A DNA stretch of 9,160 nucleotides from JAYEHK01 sp034659475 (GTDB lineage Bacteria > Bacillota > Syntrophomonadia > Syntrophomonadales > Syntrophomonadaceae), in NCBI GenBank assembly GCA_034659475.1, contig JAYEHK010000162.1, forward strand, positions 1 through 9,160, given 5' to 3'. The notes under the pieces are model-generated. The model saw only the letters and a program-made list of their open reading frames with translations, did no database searches and had not been told where the DNA came from. Of the stretch, positions 1 through 5,792 are shown one piece after another (position 1 is the first letter of the stretch; every line of letters starts with the position of its first letter). Position numbers and translations under genes: made by a program.

Positions 1-277
1 ACTACCATATCATCTGCAAATCTTGCATACATGCACATATAGCCCCCAGAAACGCCAGCTTGGTTCAGACTTCGCCTTGATATATATCTTTTCCCTCAAT
101 TCTTGCAGTCCTATGGACGGCTTTGTCGTTAGACTCCAGTAGTTCAGTTTCCTTCCCCACTGCTAACCAAGCTACAGGGCTTCTGCTTCTTTCCCTGGCA
201 GGACTGTCTCTTGCTGAACATACCAGCCTTTGCTGGACATACGGACGTCCCTTTGTTGGCTCGCCAGTATTTTTCAA
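1..277 (-). mobile_element. Group II intron remnant (leader region fused to RT fragment)
   Basis: Read on the minus strand, the leftmost bases encode YARFADDMV, the catalytic YxDD-type motif (RT block 5) of group II intron reverse transcriptases. Its frame runs off the left edge of the window. Directly upstream of it (65-277) is a stretch that is open in another frame but looks more like the structured 5' RNA part of an intron than a protein. In an intact element, several hundred bases of ribozyme plus roughly 200 RT residues should separate the two, so an internal deletion is inferred. The RT motif and frame are seen directly. Assignment of 65-277 to ribozyme domain I is from general resemblance only, and no clear GTGCG-type 5' intron end was found. 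The same YARFADD-coding sequence recurs near 8885-8905. Confidence 0.5.
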
Positions 278-299
278 TTGAAATCTAAATTAATATAAT
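271..299 (+). promoter_or_regulatory. Candidate promoter of the CBS-domain gene
   Basis: A perfect TATAAT lies at 294-299. Seventeen bases upstream is only a weak -35 (TTTTCA, 271-276). The next gene starts at 354, giving a leader of about 48 bases. The -10 is strong and correctly placed; the -35 is poor. Confidence 0.4.
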
Positions 300-353
300 G
301 TACAATAACCCCGAAAATAGCTGTAATAAAATACTTAACAAGGAGTACTATAC

Positions 354-770
354 ATGAATGTAACAATGTTTCTTTTGCCTAAAAATGAAACAGTATTTTT
401 GGTCTCTAACATAACGATGCGTCAGGCCCTGGAAAAAATGGAATACCACCGCTATTCAGCTATACCTATTATTAGTCAAGACGGAAAGTATCAGGGAACT
501 GTTACCGAAGGTGATTTGCTTTGGAAAATTAAAAACACTCCCGGATTAGATTTTAAGGCGACCGAAAAAATTCCTTTAAAAGATGTTCCCTTAAGGATGG
601 ATAATAAGCCTGTCACTATTAATGCCCAAATTGAGGATTTAATAACCCATGCAATAGATCAGAACTTTATCCCTATTATCGATGATCAGGGAATATATGT
701 AGGAATAGTGAGGCGAAGGGAAATATTGGAGTACTGCAAAACATTAATTGATAATACCAAAATAGCATGA
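354..770 (+). CDS. Small two-CBS-domain protein
   Basis: A 138-residue cytoplasmic protein made almost entirely of a tandem CBS pair (Bateman module). CBS 1 covers about residues 8-65 (HRYSAIPIISQDGKYQGTV followed by TEGDLL). CBS 2 covers about residues 75-132 (NFIPIIDDQGIYVGIVRRRE). The pattern of an x-IP-hydrophobic strand, a D-G turn and a G-hydrophobic-V/I-T/R-x-x-D/E-hydrophobic segment is typical. CBS pairs bind adenine nucleotides or related ligands and usually regulate another protein. No catalytic or DNA-binding domain is fused here, so the partner is unknown. The start is well supported by AAGGAG at about 340-345, 8 bases before the ATG. The gene stands alone; the neighbours on both sides are broken genes on the other strand. 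Confidence 0.85.
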   Translation: MNVTMFLLPKNETVFLVSNITMRQALEKMEYHRYSAIPIISQDGKYQGTVTEGDLLWKIKNTPGLDFKATEKIPLKDVPLRMDNKPVTINAQIEDLITHAIDQNFIPIIDDQGIYVGIVRRREILEYCKTLIDNTKIA

Positions 771-902
771 TCAACAAAGGGAGCTTTTTTGTTTGCTGAA
801 AATTAAACGGGAGAGTCGTTTATAAAGCTTTCCCGTTGCTGTAGTTGCTGTTGGGGGAGGTATCTTTTCCCAAATTTATTAGTTCCCGTTGGAAGGTGTC
901 GG
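771..902. other. Intergenic spacer with weak inverted repeat
   Basis: This is the convergent gap between the CBS gene and the aminotransferase remnant. It holds a 7-bp inverted repeat (AACGGGA 806-812 with TCCCGTT 831-837) without a T-run behind it, so terminator function is doubtful. Nothing else was recognised. Confidence 0.3.
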
Positions 903-1586
903 CTAAAACATCGTCGCACCATCCGGATGTCGATCAAGCAAATTGCGCAGAATTTTCATTGCTTCTTCGAGTTGTGCGGTGCTTTCCGGTGCGGTGACAG
1001 CGAGCCGGACTGCTCTTTCCGGTTTTGCATTCCCGACTGCAAAGCGTTCTGCGGCATAGACCTGCACTCCTGCATGATAGGCACAAAGCTCAAAGCTCTC
1101 TCCCGTAAATCGCACAGGCAGCATGAGCCAGCGAAAATTGCATTCGTCTTCACCCAAAACCGTATAATCATCTAGGTAACGATCTATTATGGCATTTTGC
1201 GCTTGTGTATAGATGCGGCGCTTTTGCACGATCTTATCGGCTACCCCGTCGTGAATCATTCTTGCGGCCAGTTCCGCCATGAAGGGGGAAATAGTGATGT
1301 TCATGTTGTACAGTGCGATCTCCATTTGTTTCCGGTATGCATCTGGTGTGGCGATGAATGCCAGTCTAATACCGGGCGAAACGATCTTGGAAAGGCTGGA
1401 GATATACAGCACATTTTCCGGTGCGTAGGATGCAATCGGGGGTAAAGGTTTTTTCGTCAGCAGGGTGTTGATGGCATCTTCAATAACAATTAATCCTTTA
1501 TCTTTTGCCACTGCTGCAATCATCCTGCGGGCATCATGGGACATGGTATGCGTAGTGGGATTATGAAAATCTGGAATAAGATAGTT
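903..1586 (-). pseudogene. PLP aminotransferase (MocR/GntR-type) C-terminal remnant
   Basis: About 228 residues of a fold-type I aminotransferase, enough for the second half of the PLP domain. The frame is open from about 1586, ahead of the first ATG at 1544, and begins YLIPDFHNPT. That is the conserved segment around the PLP-contacting Asn. It continues with the Asp-bearing strand (GLIVIEDAIN), the Schiff-base lysine region (SSLSKIVSPGIRLAF) and a C-terminal VRLAVTAPES. The last two read like the aminotransferase half of MocR/PdxR regulators, though a free-standing aminotransferase of the 2-aminoadipate type is possible. Full MocR proteins have about 450-480 residues, so the winged-helix DNA-binding domain and the first half of the enzyme domain are missing. 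It abuts a 5'-truncated cupin gene on the opposite strand. No start or ribosome site remains, so it should be inactive. Confidence 0.75.
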
Positions 1587-1697
1587 TCAATGAAAGAAGG
1601 TTCAGCAGGCTTTATTCCGGCAGGAGAAGAACACAGCAGCATCAATGACAGTGATAGCGATGCAGAGGTTGTATGGATGCTTATTGAGAAGAAATAG
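1587..1697 (+). pseudogene. Cupin-domain protein, C-terminal remnant
   Basis: About 36 residues beginning MKEGSAGFIPAGEEH and ending in the stop at 1695-1697. The G-x(2)-h-IPAG-x-x-H-x(3)-N pattern is cupin motif 2, including its metal-binding His; the N-S/D-x-x-D-A-E-V strand after it also fits. An in-frame ATG lies further upstream at 1563, but bases 1563-1586 read as aminotransferase on the other strand, so they are not cupin sequence. Cupin proteins usually have 100 or more residues, so at least two thirds is lost, including cupin motif 1. The gene keeps its own terminator just downstream, which argues that it was once a real transcription unit. The short length limits certainty. Confidence 0.5.
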
Positions 1698-1733
1698 TAT
1701 TCATTGTTCTATGTCTGATTGAAACGGAATCGA

Positions 1734-1781
1734 GGAGCTGTTGCACTGTGTGCAGCAGCTCCTTTGGTTGTGTGATTTTTC
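1734..1781 (+). terminator. Rho-independent terminator after the cupin remnant
   Basis: A 13-bp stem (1734-1746 with 1750-1762, one G-T pair, GC-rich) has a 3-base loop. It is followed by CTTTGG and a T-rich tail reaching TTTTT near 1777-1781. It lies 36 bases after the cupin stop. Confidence 0.7.
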
Positions 1782-1789
1782 TAATTAAC

Positions 1790-2108
1790 CGCCCATGTCC
1801 GTAGGCCATACTCAATGAGCACACGAAACCAAACATGAAAATGGTTAGGAGTTAGGGGTTAGGCGTAAGGTAACGCCGGAGTCTGAAGCCTCCTCGACGT
1901 TGATGTTTCTAATAAAATCTGCGGAGGTCCTAAAAGTCCGCGTTGTCCGCGTCTATTAAGAATCTATTTTCATACTAACCCCTCATGGCCGCGAGCCACA
2001 ACCACCGATGAAAATCGGTGAGAGGTAAGGAACCCCTTAACCAATAAATAAAATCCGTGTTAATCCGGGAAATCCGTGTAATCCGTGTCTATTAAACCTA
2101 TTTTCTAA
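1790..2108. repeat. Degenerate tandem intergenic repeats
   Basis: No gene is visible here. Two related units follow one another. Each runs from a segment with ATGxCCG and GCCA, through a core with ATGAAAAT and an ACC/GGT inverted repeat, to an ATCCGTGT/GTCCGCGT-rich tail that ends TCTATTAA...TCTATTTTC. Unit A is roughly 1790-1978 and unit B roughly 1979-2108. In unit B the core folds into a perfect 7-bp hairpin, CACCGAT (2003-2009) with ATCGGTG (2014-2020), closed by a GAAA tetraloop. The tail of unit B repeats ATCCGTGT three times. Unit A also holds several TTAGG repeats (about 1845-1870). The function is unknown; they look like interspersed non-coding repeats. Confidence 0.5.
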
Positions 2109-3179
2109 TTAATCTATTACCTGCAGTTCCTTTGGATACTGGTTCAGGACCTCGCAACCATCCTCGGTAACCATCACGAGGTCTTCAATTCTTACCCCAA
2201 ACTCCCCGGGCAGGTAAATTCCTGGTTCAACCGAAAACATCATTCCAACCTCAAGCGGCGTATCCGAGGCAAGGCTTACATCTGGAGGTTCGTGGCAATC
2301 GAGGCCGATTCCATGACCCAGACGGTGATTAAAGTATTCGCCATACCCGCCCTGCGTAATAATATTCCTGGCCGTTTTATCTATTTCCGAAAGCAGTACC
2401 CCCGGTTTTATTTTGGAAATAGCTGTTTCATTGGCAAGTTTGACAAGGTTATAAACCTGGCGCTGCTTATCTGTGACGGTTTTATAAAAGACGGTTCTGG
2501 TCATATCGCACCAATAGCGGTTTATGGGGGTGAAAATATCAAAAAGCACACTGTCGCCTGGCTTTAGTGTTGTGTTGTTGCTGTTGTGATGAGGATCAGC
2601 GCAATTTGCACCAAAGCAGACAAGCTGTGTCCCCTCACAATCCGCGCCGTTTTGAATAAACTGTTTATTCACCTGTGATGCTAGATAGTTCTCGGTCACT
2701 CCGTCTTTGATCATGGCTATAACGGATCCGATTACCCGGTCGTTGATGCGGGAACTATTACGCATGAGCGTTTTTTCGGTTTCATCTTTCAGCTTTCTTG
2801 CCAGATCCACAGGCGCAGAGCCATGAATAGGAACAATATCCTTTCTTAGCTGCATCAGTTCGATCAGGAATTTGCTGCTCCAGAATTTATCAATTCCCAG
2901 TTCACCAGGTTTGACAGCCTCAGCAAGGCCCTCAACTGCATTGTCTCCGTCCTTATGGCAAATCAGAGGCAAGTCAGGCATGCTTTTAAGCCCGAAAATA
3001 TCGTTGCCAAACAGTATAGCTTTGCCCGAAACATCAAGATACATTGCCATCATGCGTTCATGAGGCTCAACCCAAAAACCAGTCAGGTAATAAAGCGAGG
3101 CGGTAGAAGATACAATGATCTGTGTAAGCCCCGCTTTTTTCATATTTTCCGTAACACTATTAATCCGTTGTTTTTCCAT
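2109..3179 (-). CDS. M24B metallopeptidase (Xaa-Pro aminopeptidase/prolidase type)
   Basis: A 356-residue cytoplasmic enzyme of the pita-bread fold, expected to cleave Xaa-Pro peptide bonds with a two-metal centre. An N-terminal creatinase-like domain (about 5-130) precedes the catalytic domain (about 140-350). All five metal ligands are visible: Asp214 (VLFDIF), Asp225 (CDMTRT), His289 (RLGHGIG), Glu318 (SVEPGIY) and Glu332 (VRIEDL). The PHHN motif near residue 197 supplies the usual active-site His. Length is normal for PepQ/YpdF-like members, and it lacks the larger N-terminal domain of PepP. The chosen ATG (3177-3179) has AGGAG 9 bases upstream; an earlier in-frame ATG at 3212 has no ribosome site. 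It is monocistronic, with hairpins upstream. Exact substrate preference cannot be read from sequence. A broken paralogue lies at 6951-7746. Confidence 0.9.
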   Translation of the reverse strand: MEKQRINSVTENMKKAGLTQIIVSSTASLYYLTGFWVEPHERMMAMYLDVSGKAILFGNDIFGLKSMPDLPLICHKDGDNAVEGLAEAVKPGELGIDKFWSSKFLIELMQLRKDIVPIHGSAPVDLARKLKDETEKTLMRNSSRINDRVIGSVIAMIKDGVTENYLASQVNKQFIQNGADCEGTQLVCFGANCADPHHNSNNTTLKPGDSVLFDIFTPINRYWCDMTRTVFYKTVTDKQRQVYNLVKLANETAISKIKPGVLLSEIDKTARNIITQGGYGEYFNHRLGHGIGLDCHEPPDVSLASDTPLEVGMMFSVEPGIYLPGEFGVRIEDLVMVTEDGCEVLNQYPKELQVID

Positions 3180-3188
3180 TACTCTGCT

Positions 3189-3193
3189 CTCCT
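3189..3193 (-). promoter_or_regulatory. Ribosome site that sets the M24B peptidase start
   Basis: AGGAG lies 9 bases before the ATG at 3179, inside the longer open frame. It therefore favours the 356-residue product over the 367-residue one. Confidence 0.65.
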
Positions 3194-3283
3194 CTTCTCC
3201 AGTTTGTTTCATTTTTTACTTAGTCAGAAACACAAACAATTCTGCAAGGTTTATACGATTTTTGTACCAATGGTGCACCCATA

Positions 3284-3324
3284 AAAGGTATTGTGCAAAC
3301 TGCACGAGTTTGCACAATACCTTT
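3284..3324. repeat. Perfect 18-bp hairpin upstream of the peptidase gene
   Basis: Bases 3284-3301 and 3307-3324 are perfect inverted repeats with a 5-base loop. The hairpin lies about 105 bases upstream of the peptidase start, where its promoter or leader should be. On the minus strand the 3' arm is followed by only two further T bases before ATGGG, so attenuator function is possible but weak. It could also be a palindromic operator (core TTTGCAC/GTGCAAA) or a small mobile repeat. Confidence 0.5.
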
Positions 3325-3386
3325 CTAATCCCTATTTTACACCATTTTATGGCTATCAACATATTTTATCCTAAGCAGAAAACCAA

Positions 3387-3419
3387 ATAGCACAGGCCTT
3401 ATTCCTCGACCTGTGCTAT
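3387..3419. repeat. 10-bp inverted repeat
   Basis: ATAGCACAGG (3387-3396) pairs perfectly with CCTGTGCTAT (3410-3419) around a 13-base loop. On the minus strand it is followed by TTGGTTTT, a poor U-tract. The role is unknown. It lies in the 523-base gap between the peptidase and anti-sigma genes, which holds no gene. Confidence 0.4.
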
Positions 3420-3473
3420 AAGTCTGGTTAACTCTTCCGGCGGATAGTATATTTAATACACGTTCGATGTTGA

Positions 3474-3575
3474 ACAGGTTGACAGGGGGACGGGGTTGTT
3501 GTCAACAATGTTTACGGTTACTATAGTTTGACTTGCATTTCATCATTGATAACAACCCCGTCCCCCCCTGTCAAC
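3474..3575. repeat. Inverted-repeat element, copy 1 (REP/MITE-like)
   Basis: Arms 3478-3510 and 3541-3575 are inverted repeats of about 33 bp, differing by a 2-base G-run length change and three mismatches. They enclose a 30-base loop. The whole element is repeated at 6265-6370, including the loop (TTTAC, CTATA, TTTGACTTGCATTT). The arms carry a GACAGGGGGACGGGG core. No transposase is encoded, so it would have to be moved in trans, for example by a RAYT-type enzyme. No clear target-site duplication is seen. Confidence 0.75.
3499..3527 (+). promoter_or_regulatory. Promoter-like signal inside element copy 1
   Basis: TTGTCA (3499-3504), a 17-base spacer and TATAGT (3522-3527) sit in the left arm and loop and point rightward. 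The product would be antisense to the anti-sigma gene. The equivalent signal in copy 2 is stronger. Activity is inferred only. Confidence 0.3.
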
Positions 3576-3584
3576 GCATGACAA

Positions 3585-3620
3585 ATCCCCCCCCTGTGAT
3601 AGTGTTCGAATTCTACCATA
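3585..3620. repeat. Poly-C/poly-G imperfect palindrome
   Basis: AATCCCCCCC near 3585-3594 and GGGGGGGATT (3611-3620) form a 10-bp stem, with a further partial match inward (TGTGATAG against CTACCATA). The centre is TTCGAA. It lies 10 bases right of element copy 1 and 82 bases downstream of the anti-sigma stop on the minus strand, so it could help end that transcript. It has no proper U-tract. Confidence 0.4.
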
Positions 3621-3702
3621 GGGGGGGATTATTATTCGCTGTCCGTGTTCCGGGGTTCAGTTTGAGTTAAAAGCGGGGTCTTGGCCTAAGCATACAATTA
3701 AT

Positions 3703-4779
3703 CTAATATTTATCCGTTATAACCCCTAACGATGCAGCCCTAATAAATGGCAGGTCCCGAAGATTTTGAAGACTTTCGGCATCACCCGTAACCACAACCC
3801 CAAAAATCCGAAAGTCCTCTTTAGTTATTTCACTGTCCTCGCCTGCTACGTTTTGAAATACCCGTTCAAACTTATACTTAAATCTTGTGTCATAGTCCAT
3901 CCCGTTTTTAAAAGCCCAAATAAACTGTTGCTCCGGTTCTTCCAGAGATGTCCCGTTAGAATCATACGCTTTAATTCCGTAGGCAGTCCGTTCGGAACGT
4001 AGTCTTGGTTGGTAGTCTACTGTATAGGTTGTTCCGTCAGATCTCTGCTGCTCTGCTACTCTGGGTTTACTGGCTTCTTTTTCCTGTTCATTTAAGTCAT
4101 CCAGCCAATACCATGATAGTGTTACGTTATGGGGAAGCATATTATTTACTTCTTCCAAAGTGTAATCTTTATCGAATGACAATGCCATCTCCATTATCTT
4201 AGCAGAAGCGATATTATCAAGTGATTGCAAATCATTCCTGTAATCCGGATAATCAAGGAAGGGGTAGAAGAAAACCATTTCTCTCTGACCCAGTTCATTA
4301 TACCTTTGGAGTTCCAAGTCTTCAGCATCCCAACTTCTTCCCAGGATTAAAGGTGAATTCGTACCAATCCAATTGCCGTAATAGTCTTTAAAGAGGCCGT
4401 AGCTATATTCATTCTCACCCGTATAAACTACTTTGCCCTCAATTATCTTAAAGGTCGAATATTCAGTTCTTCCGTTTAGAAGTCCCTGGTATCTGCTGGA
4501 CTTACCAATATACTGGTTCGGTGCAGAAATTTCATTAAAACTTTTCATCGCGATTTGTGCCGGTACCCACATTTTATCTACTATACCCTGATTAGCGATA
4601 GGCCCAGCAATCATAACTACTCCTAGAACCAAGAAGGTAATAACTACATTTCGCAAAATAGAATGCCATTTAGCTTTTCTTACAGCCCTGTTTAGTTTTG
4701 AATTTTTCAAGTCATCAAACAAACTATCCAGATCCTTTTCATCTTTTAGCTCTTCTTGATTATTTTTATTATCGGTCAA
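3703..4779 (-). CDS. Membrane anti-sigma factor (Sigma_reg N/C-domain type)
   Basis: A 358-residue single-pass membrane protein that should hold the co-encoded ECF sigma factor inactive until an outside signal arrives. The cytoplasmic N-terminus (1-43) is charged and ends in the basic helix KAKWHSILRN. A single membrane segment follows at about 44-62 (VVITFLVLGVVMIAGPIA). The rest lies outside. Its last 170 residues (ALSFDKDYTLEEVNNMLP, SWYWLDD, then GVVVTGDAESLQNL and ASLGVITDKY) match the pattern of the sigma factor regulator C-terminal domain. The start is taken as TTG at 4777-4779, because GGGAGGG sits 6 bases upstream; an earlier TTG at 4794 would place that ribosome site inside the gene. 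Start and sigma stop overlap as TTGA, indicating translational coupling. The signal sensed is unknown. Confidence 0.85.
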   Translation of the reverse strand: MTDNKNNQEELKDEKDLDSLFDDLKNSKLNRAVRKAKWHSILRNVVITFLVLGVVMIAGPIANQGIVDKMWVPAQIAMKSFNEISAPNQYIGKSSRYQGLLNGRTEYSTFKIIEGKVVYTGENEYSYGLFKDYYGNWIGTNSPLILGRSWDAEDLELQRYNELGQREMVFFYPFLDYPDYRNDLQSLDNIASAKIMEMALSFDKDYTLEEVNNMLPHNVTLSWYWLDDLNEQEKEASKPRVAEQQRSDGTTYTVDYQPRLRSERTAYGIKAYDSNGTSLEEPEQQFIWAFKNGMDYDTRFKYKFERVFQNVAGEDSEITKEDFRIFGVVVTGDAESLQNLRDLPFIRAASLGVITDKY

Positions 4780-5270
4780 GATAATCCCTCCCAAATAGCC
4801 TTAAATTTATTTCGTGCTCTGTACAGATATACTTTCACATTGGATTCACTCATTTCCAGAATATCTGCAATATCTTTGTAAGGTAAGTCTAAGAAATACC
4901 TTAAAACCAGTAAATTTTTGTAAGATGGTTTTAATAAATCCAATGCTCTGTAAATTTCATTATTTTGTTCTTTGCTTACTATTTTATCTTCTGCACTTTC
5001 AGCAAAAAGCTCCATATTGGGCATGACATCAATATACTCGTTACTTCGTTTATTTTTGCTGTATAAATTATAATAACTGTTAATGGCAACCTTAAAAAGC
5101 CATGCACGAATTTTGTCTTGATGTATCGCATCAATATTTTTTAGCGCTTTATATAAAGTCTCTTGAACAATATCCTCAGCATCTTCCTTTGATGCACCCA
5201 TTTTTATTAGGTATTTAAAAATTACTTTCATTTCATCCACAAAGAGCTCTTCTAAGGTCTCATTTTTCAT
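4776..5270 (-). CDS. ECF-type RNA polymerase sigma factor
   Basis: A 164-residue group 4 sigma factor with the minimal two-domain layout. Region 2 covers about residues 8-75 (EDAEDIVQETLYKALKNI, then IRAWLFKVAINSYYNLYSK), for core binding and -10 recognition. Region 4 covers about 105-160 (LKPSYKNLLVLRYFLDLPYK, then a helix-turn-helix in IADILEMSESNVKVYLYRAR), for -35 recognition. The linker is short and no SnoaL-like C-terminal extension is present. The ATG at 5270 has AAGGTGG (5277-5283) 6 bases upstream. It is first in a two-gene operon with its membrane anti-sigma factor, so it is expected to be released on an envelope signal. A palindrome 42 bases upstream (5312-5331) may matter for its control; no convincing autoregulated ECF promoter was identified. 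Confidence 0.92.
   Translation of the reverse strand: MKNETLEELFVDEMKVIFKYLIKMGASKEDAEDIVQETLYKALKNIDAIHQDKIRAWLFKVAINSYYNLYSKNKRSNEYIDVMPNMELFAESAEDKIVSKEQNNEIYRALDLLKPSYKNLLVLRYFLDLPYKDIADILEMSESNVKVYLYRARNKFKAIWEGLS
4786..4792 (-). promoter_or_regulatory. Ribosome site that sets the TTG start of the anti-sigma gene
   Basis: GGGAGGG lies inside the 3' end of the sigma gene, 6 bases before the TTG at 4779. It favours that codon over the TTG at 4794, which overlaps the site itself. Confidence 0.65.
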
Positions 5271-5311
5271 AATTCACCACCTTTTCTCAGCATTCTAAGC
5301 CGGCCAGCTGC

Positions 5312-5331
5312 TGTAAGTTAAGCAACTTACA
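5312..5331. promoter_or_regulatory. Perfect palindrome upstream of the sigma gene
   Basis: TGTAAGTT and AACTTACA form an 8-bp inverted repeat with a 4-base centre. It lies between the sigma start codon and an AT-rich stretch with TATAAT on the minus strand (5367-5372). Position and shape fit an operator or a small leader hairpin; no factor can be named. Confidence 0.4.
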
Positions 5332-5717
5332 TTTATATAACAACTAAACTTTAAAAAAGTATACACATTATAATTAAAAGTATATTGTTAATTCGCAAAA
5401 TAAAGCCACCAATGCTGCATTCACGACTCTGTCGTGCATACCACCATCGATCCGGGAGGGTTAGTTATCAAGGGCAAATCCTACATTGTGATTTACTCTG
5501 TAAATCTACCTAATACATACGGATTTTCGTTTTAAGGATGTTATATTTTACACAAGATTTTCTGGCCTGCCTTTGCCTTCTTTTCAGTACAAAATGTGGG
5601 AGTATACATTACATATACCCCCACATTTTGCTGCTTTCGACTTGCTTTTTGAGAACTTTTCAAACAGACTGCTGTCCCCTTGACACTTTTCTCCGTTAAC
5701 TATTTTTAAAAATGGAT
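5332..5717. other. Hairpin-rich spacer between divergent genes
   Basis: No convincing gene is present. The left end is AT-rich and probably carries the sigma operon promoter (TATAAT at 5367-5372, minus, without a good -35). Two small hairpins have TCT loops: CACGAC/GTCGTG (5422-5427 with 5431-5436, extendable by two pairs past a mismatch) and GATTTAC/GTAAATC (5490-5496 with 5500-5506). A larger hairpin lies at 5591-5629. Confidence 0.45.
5591..5629. terminator. Orphan bidirectional terminator-like hairpin
   Basis: A 16-bp stem with one mismatch (5591-5606 with 5614-5629) has a 7-base loop. It begins AAAATGTGGG and ends CCCACATTTT, so a U-tract follows the GC part on either strand. It sits between two divergent genes, where no transcript is expected to end, so it may belong to a lost gene or be a repeat. 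Confidence 0.45.
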
Positions 5718-5746
5718 TTGAATTCTATTTTAAAGCGTTGTATTGT
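5718..5746 (+). promoter_or_regulatory. Candidate promoter of the GyrI-like gene
   Basis: TTGAAT (5718-5723), 17 bases, then TATTGT (5741-5746). Each box matches four of six consensus bases. The inferred transcript start near 5753 leaves about 40 bases of leader before the ATG at 5793. An alternative is TTGACA at 5680-5685, which lacks a good -10 at normal spacing. Confidence 0.35.
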
Positions 5747-5792
5747 AGAAAAAACAAATCAACTATATTTTACGAAGAAAGGAAATCAAGCC

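Noticed and set aside
65..277. A 70-codon minus-strand frame as a protein
   Set aside because: No ribosome site or recognisable domain was seen. It adjoins an intron RT motif and is better explained as intron leader sequence.
1845..1870. TTAGG repeats as a telomere-like or G-quadruplex tract
   Set aside because: There are only three or four imperfect units with GG or GGGG runs of uneven length; they are part of the degenerate repeat.
2045..2095. Short ATCCGTGT repeats as a CRISPR array
   Set aside because: The units are about 8-10 bases, unevenly spaced, with no unique spacers of constant length and no cas genes.
3115..3390. Plus-strand frames opposite the peptidase start and its upstream hairpin
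   Set aside because: They are antisense to the conserved peptidase N-terminus and run through the perfect hairpin, with no ribosome site.
5671..5686. GTCCCCTTGACA as a third copy of the inverted-repeat element
   Set aside because: Only a short stretch resembles the arm core; there is no partner arm and no loop sequence.
5712..5792. N-terminal extension of the GyrI-like protein
   Set aside because: There is no ribosome site at ATG 5712, and the candidate promoter lies inside this stretch; the ATG at 5793 has AAAGGA at good spacing.
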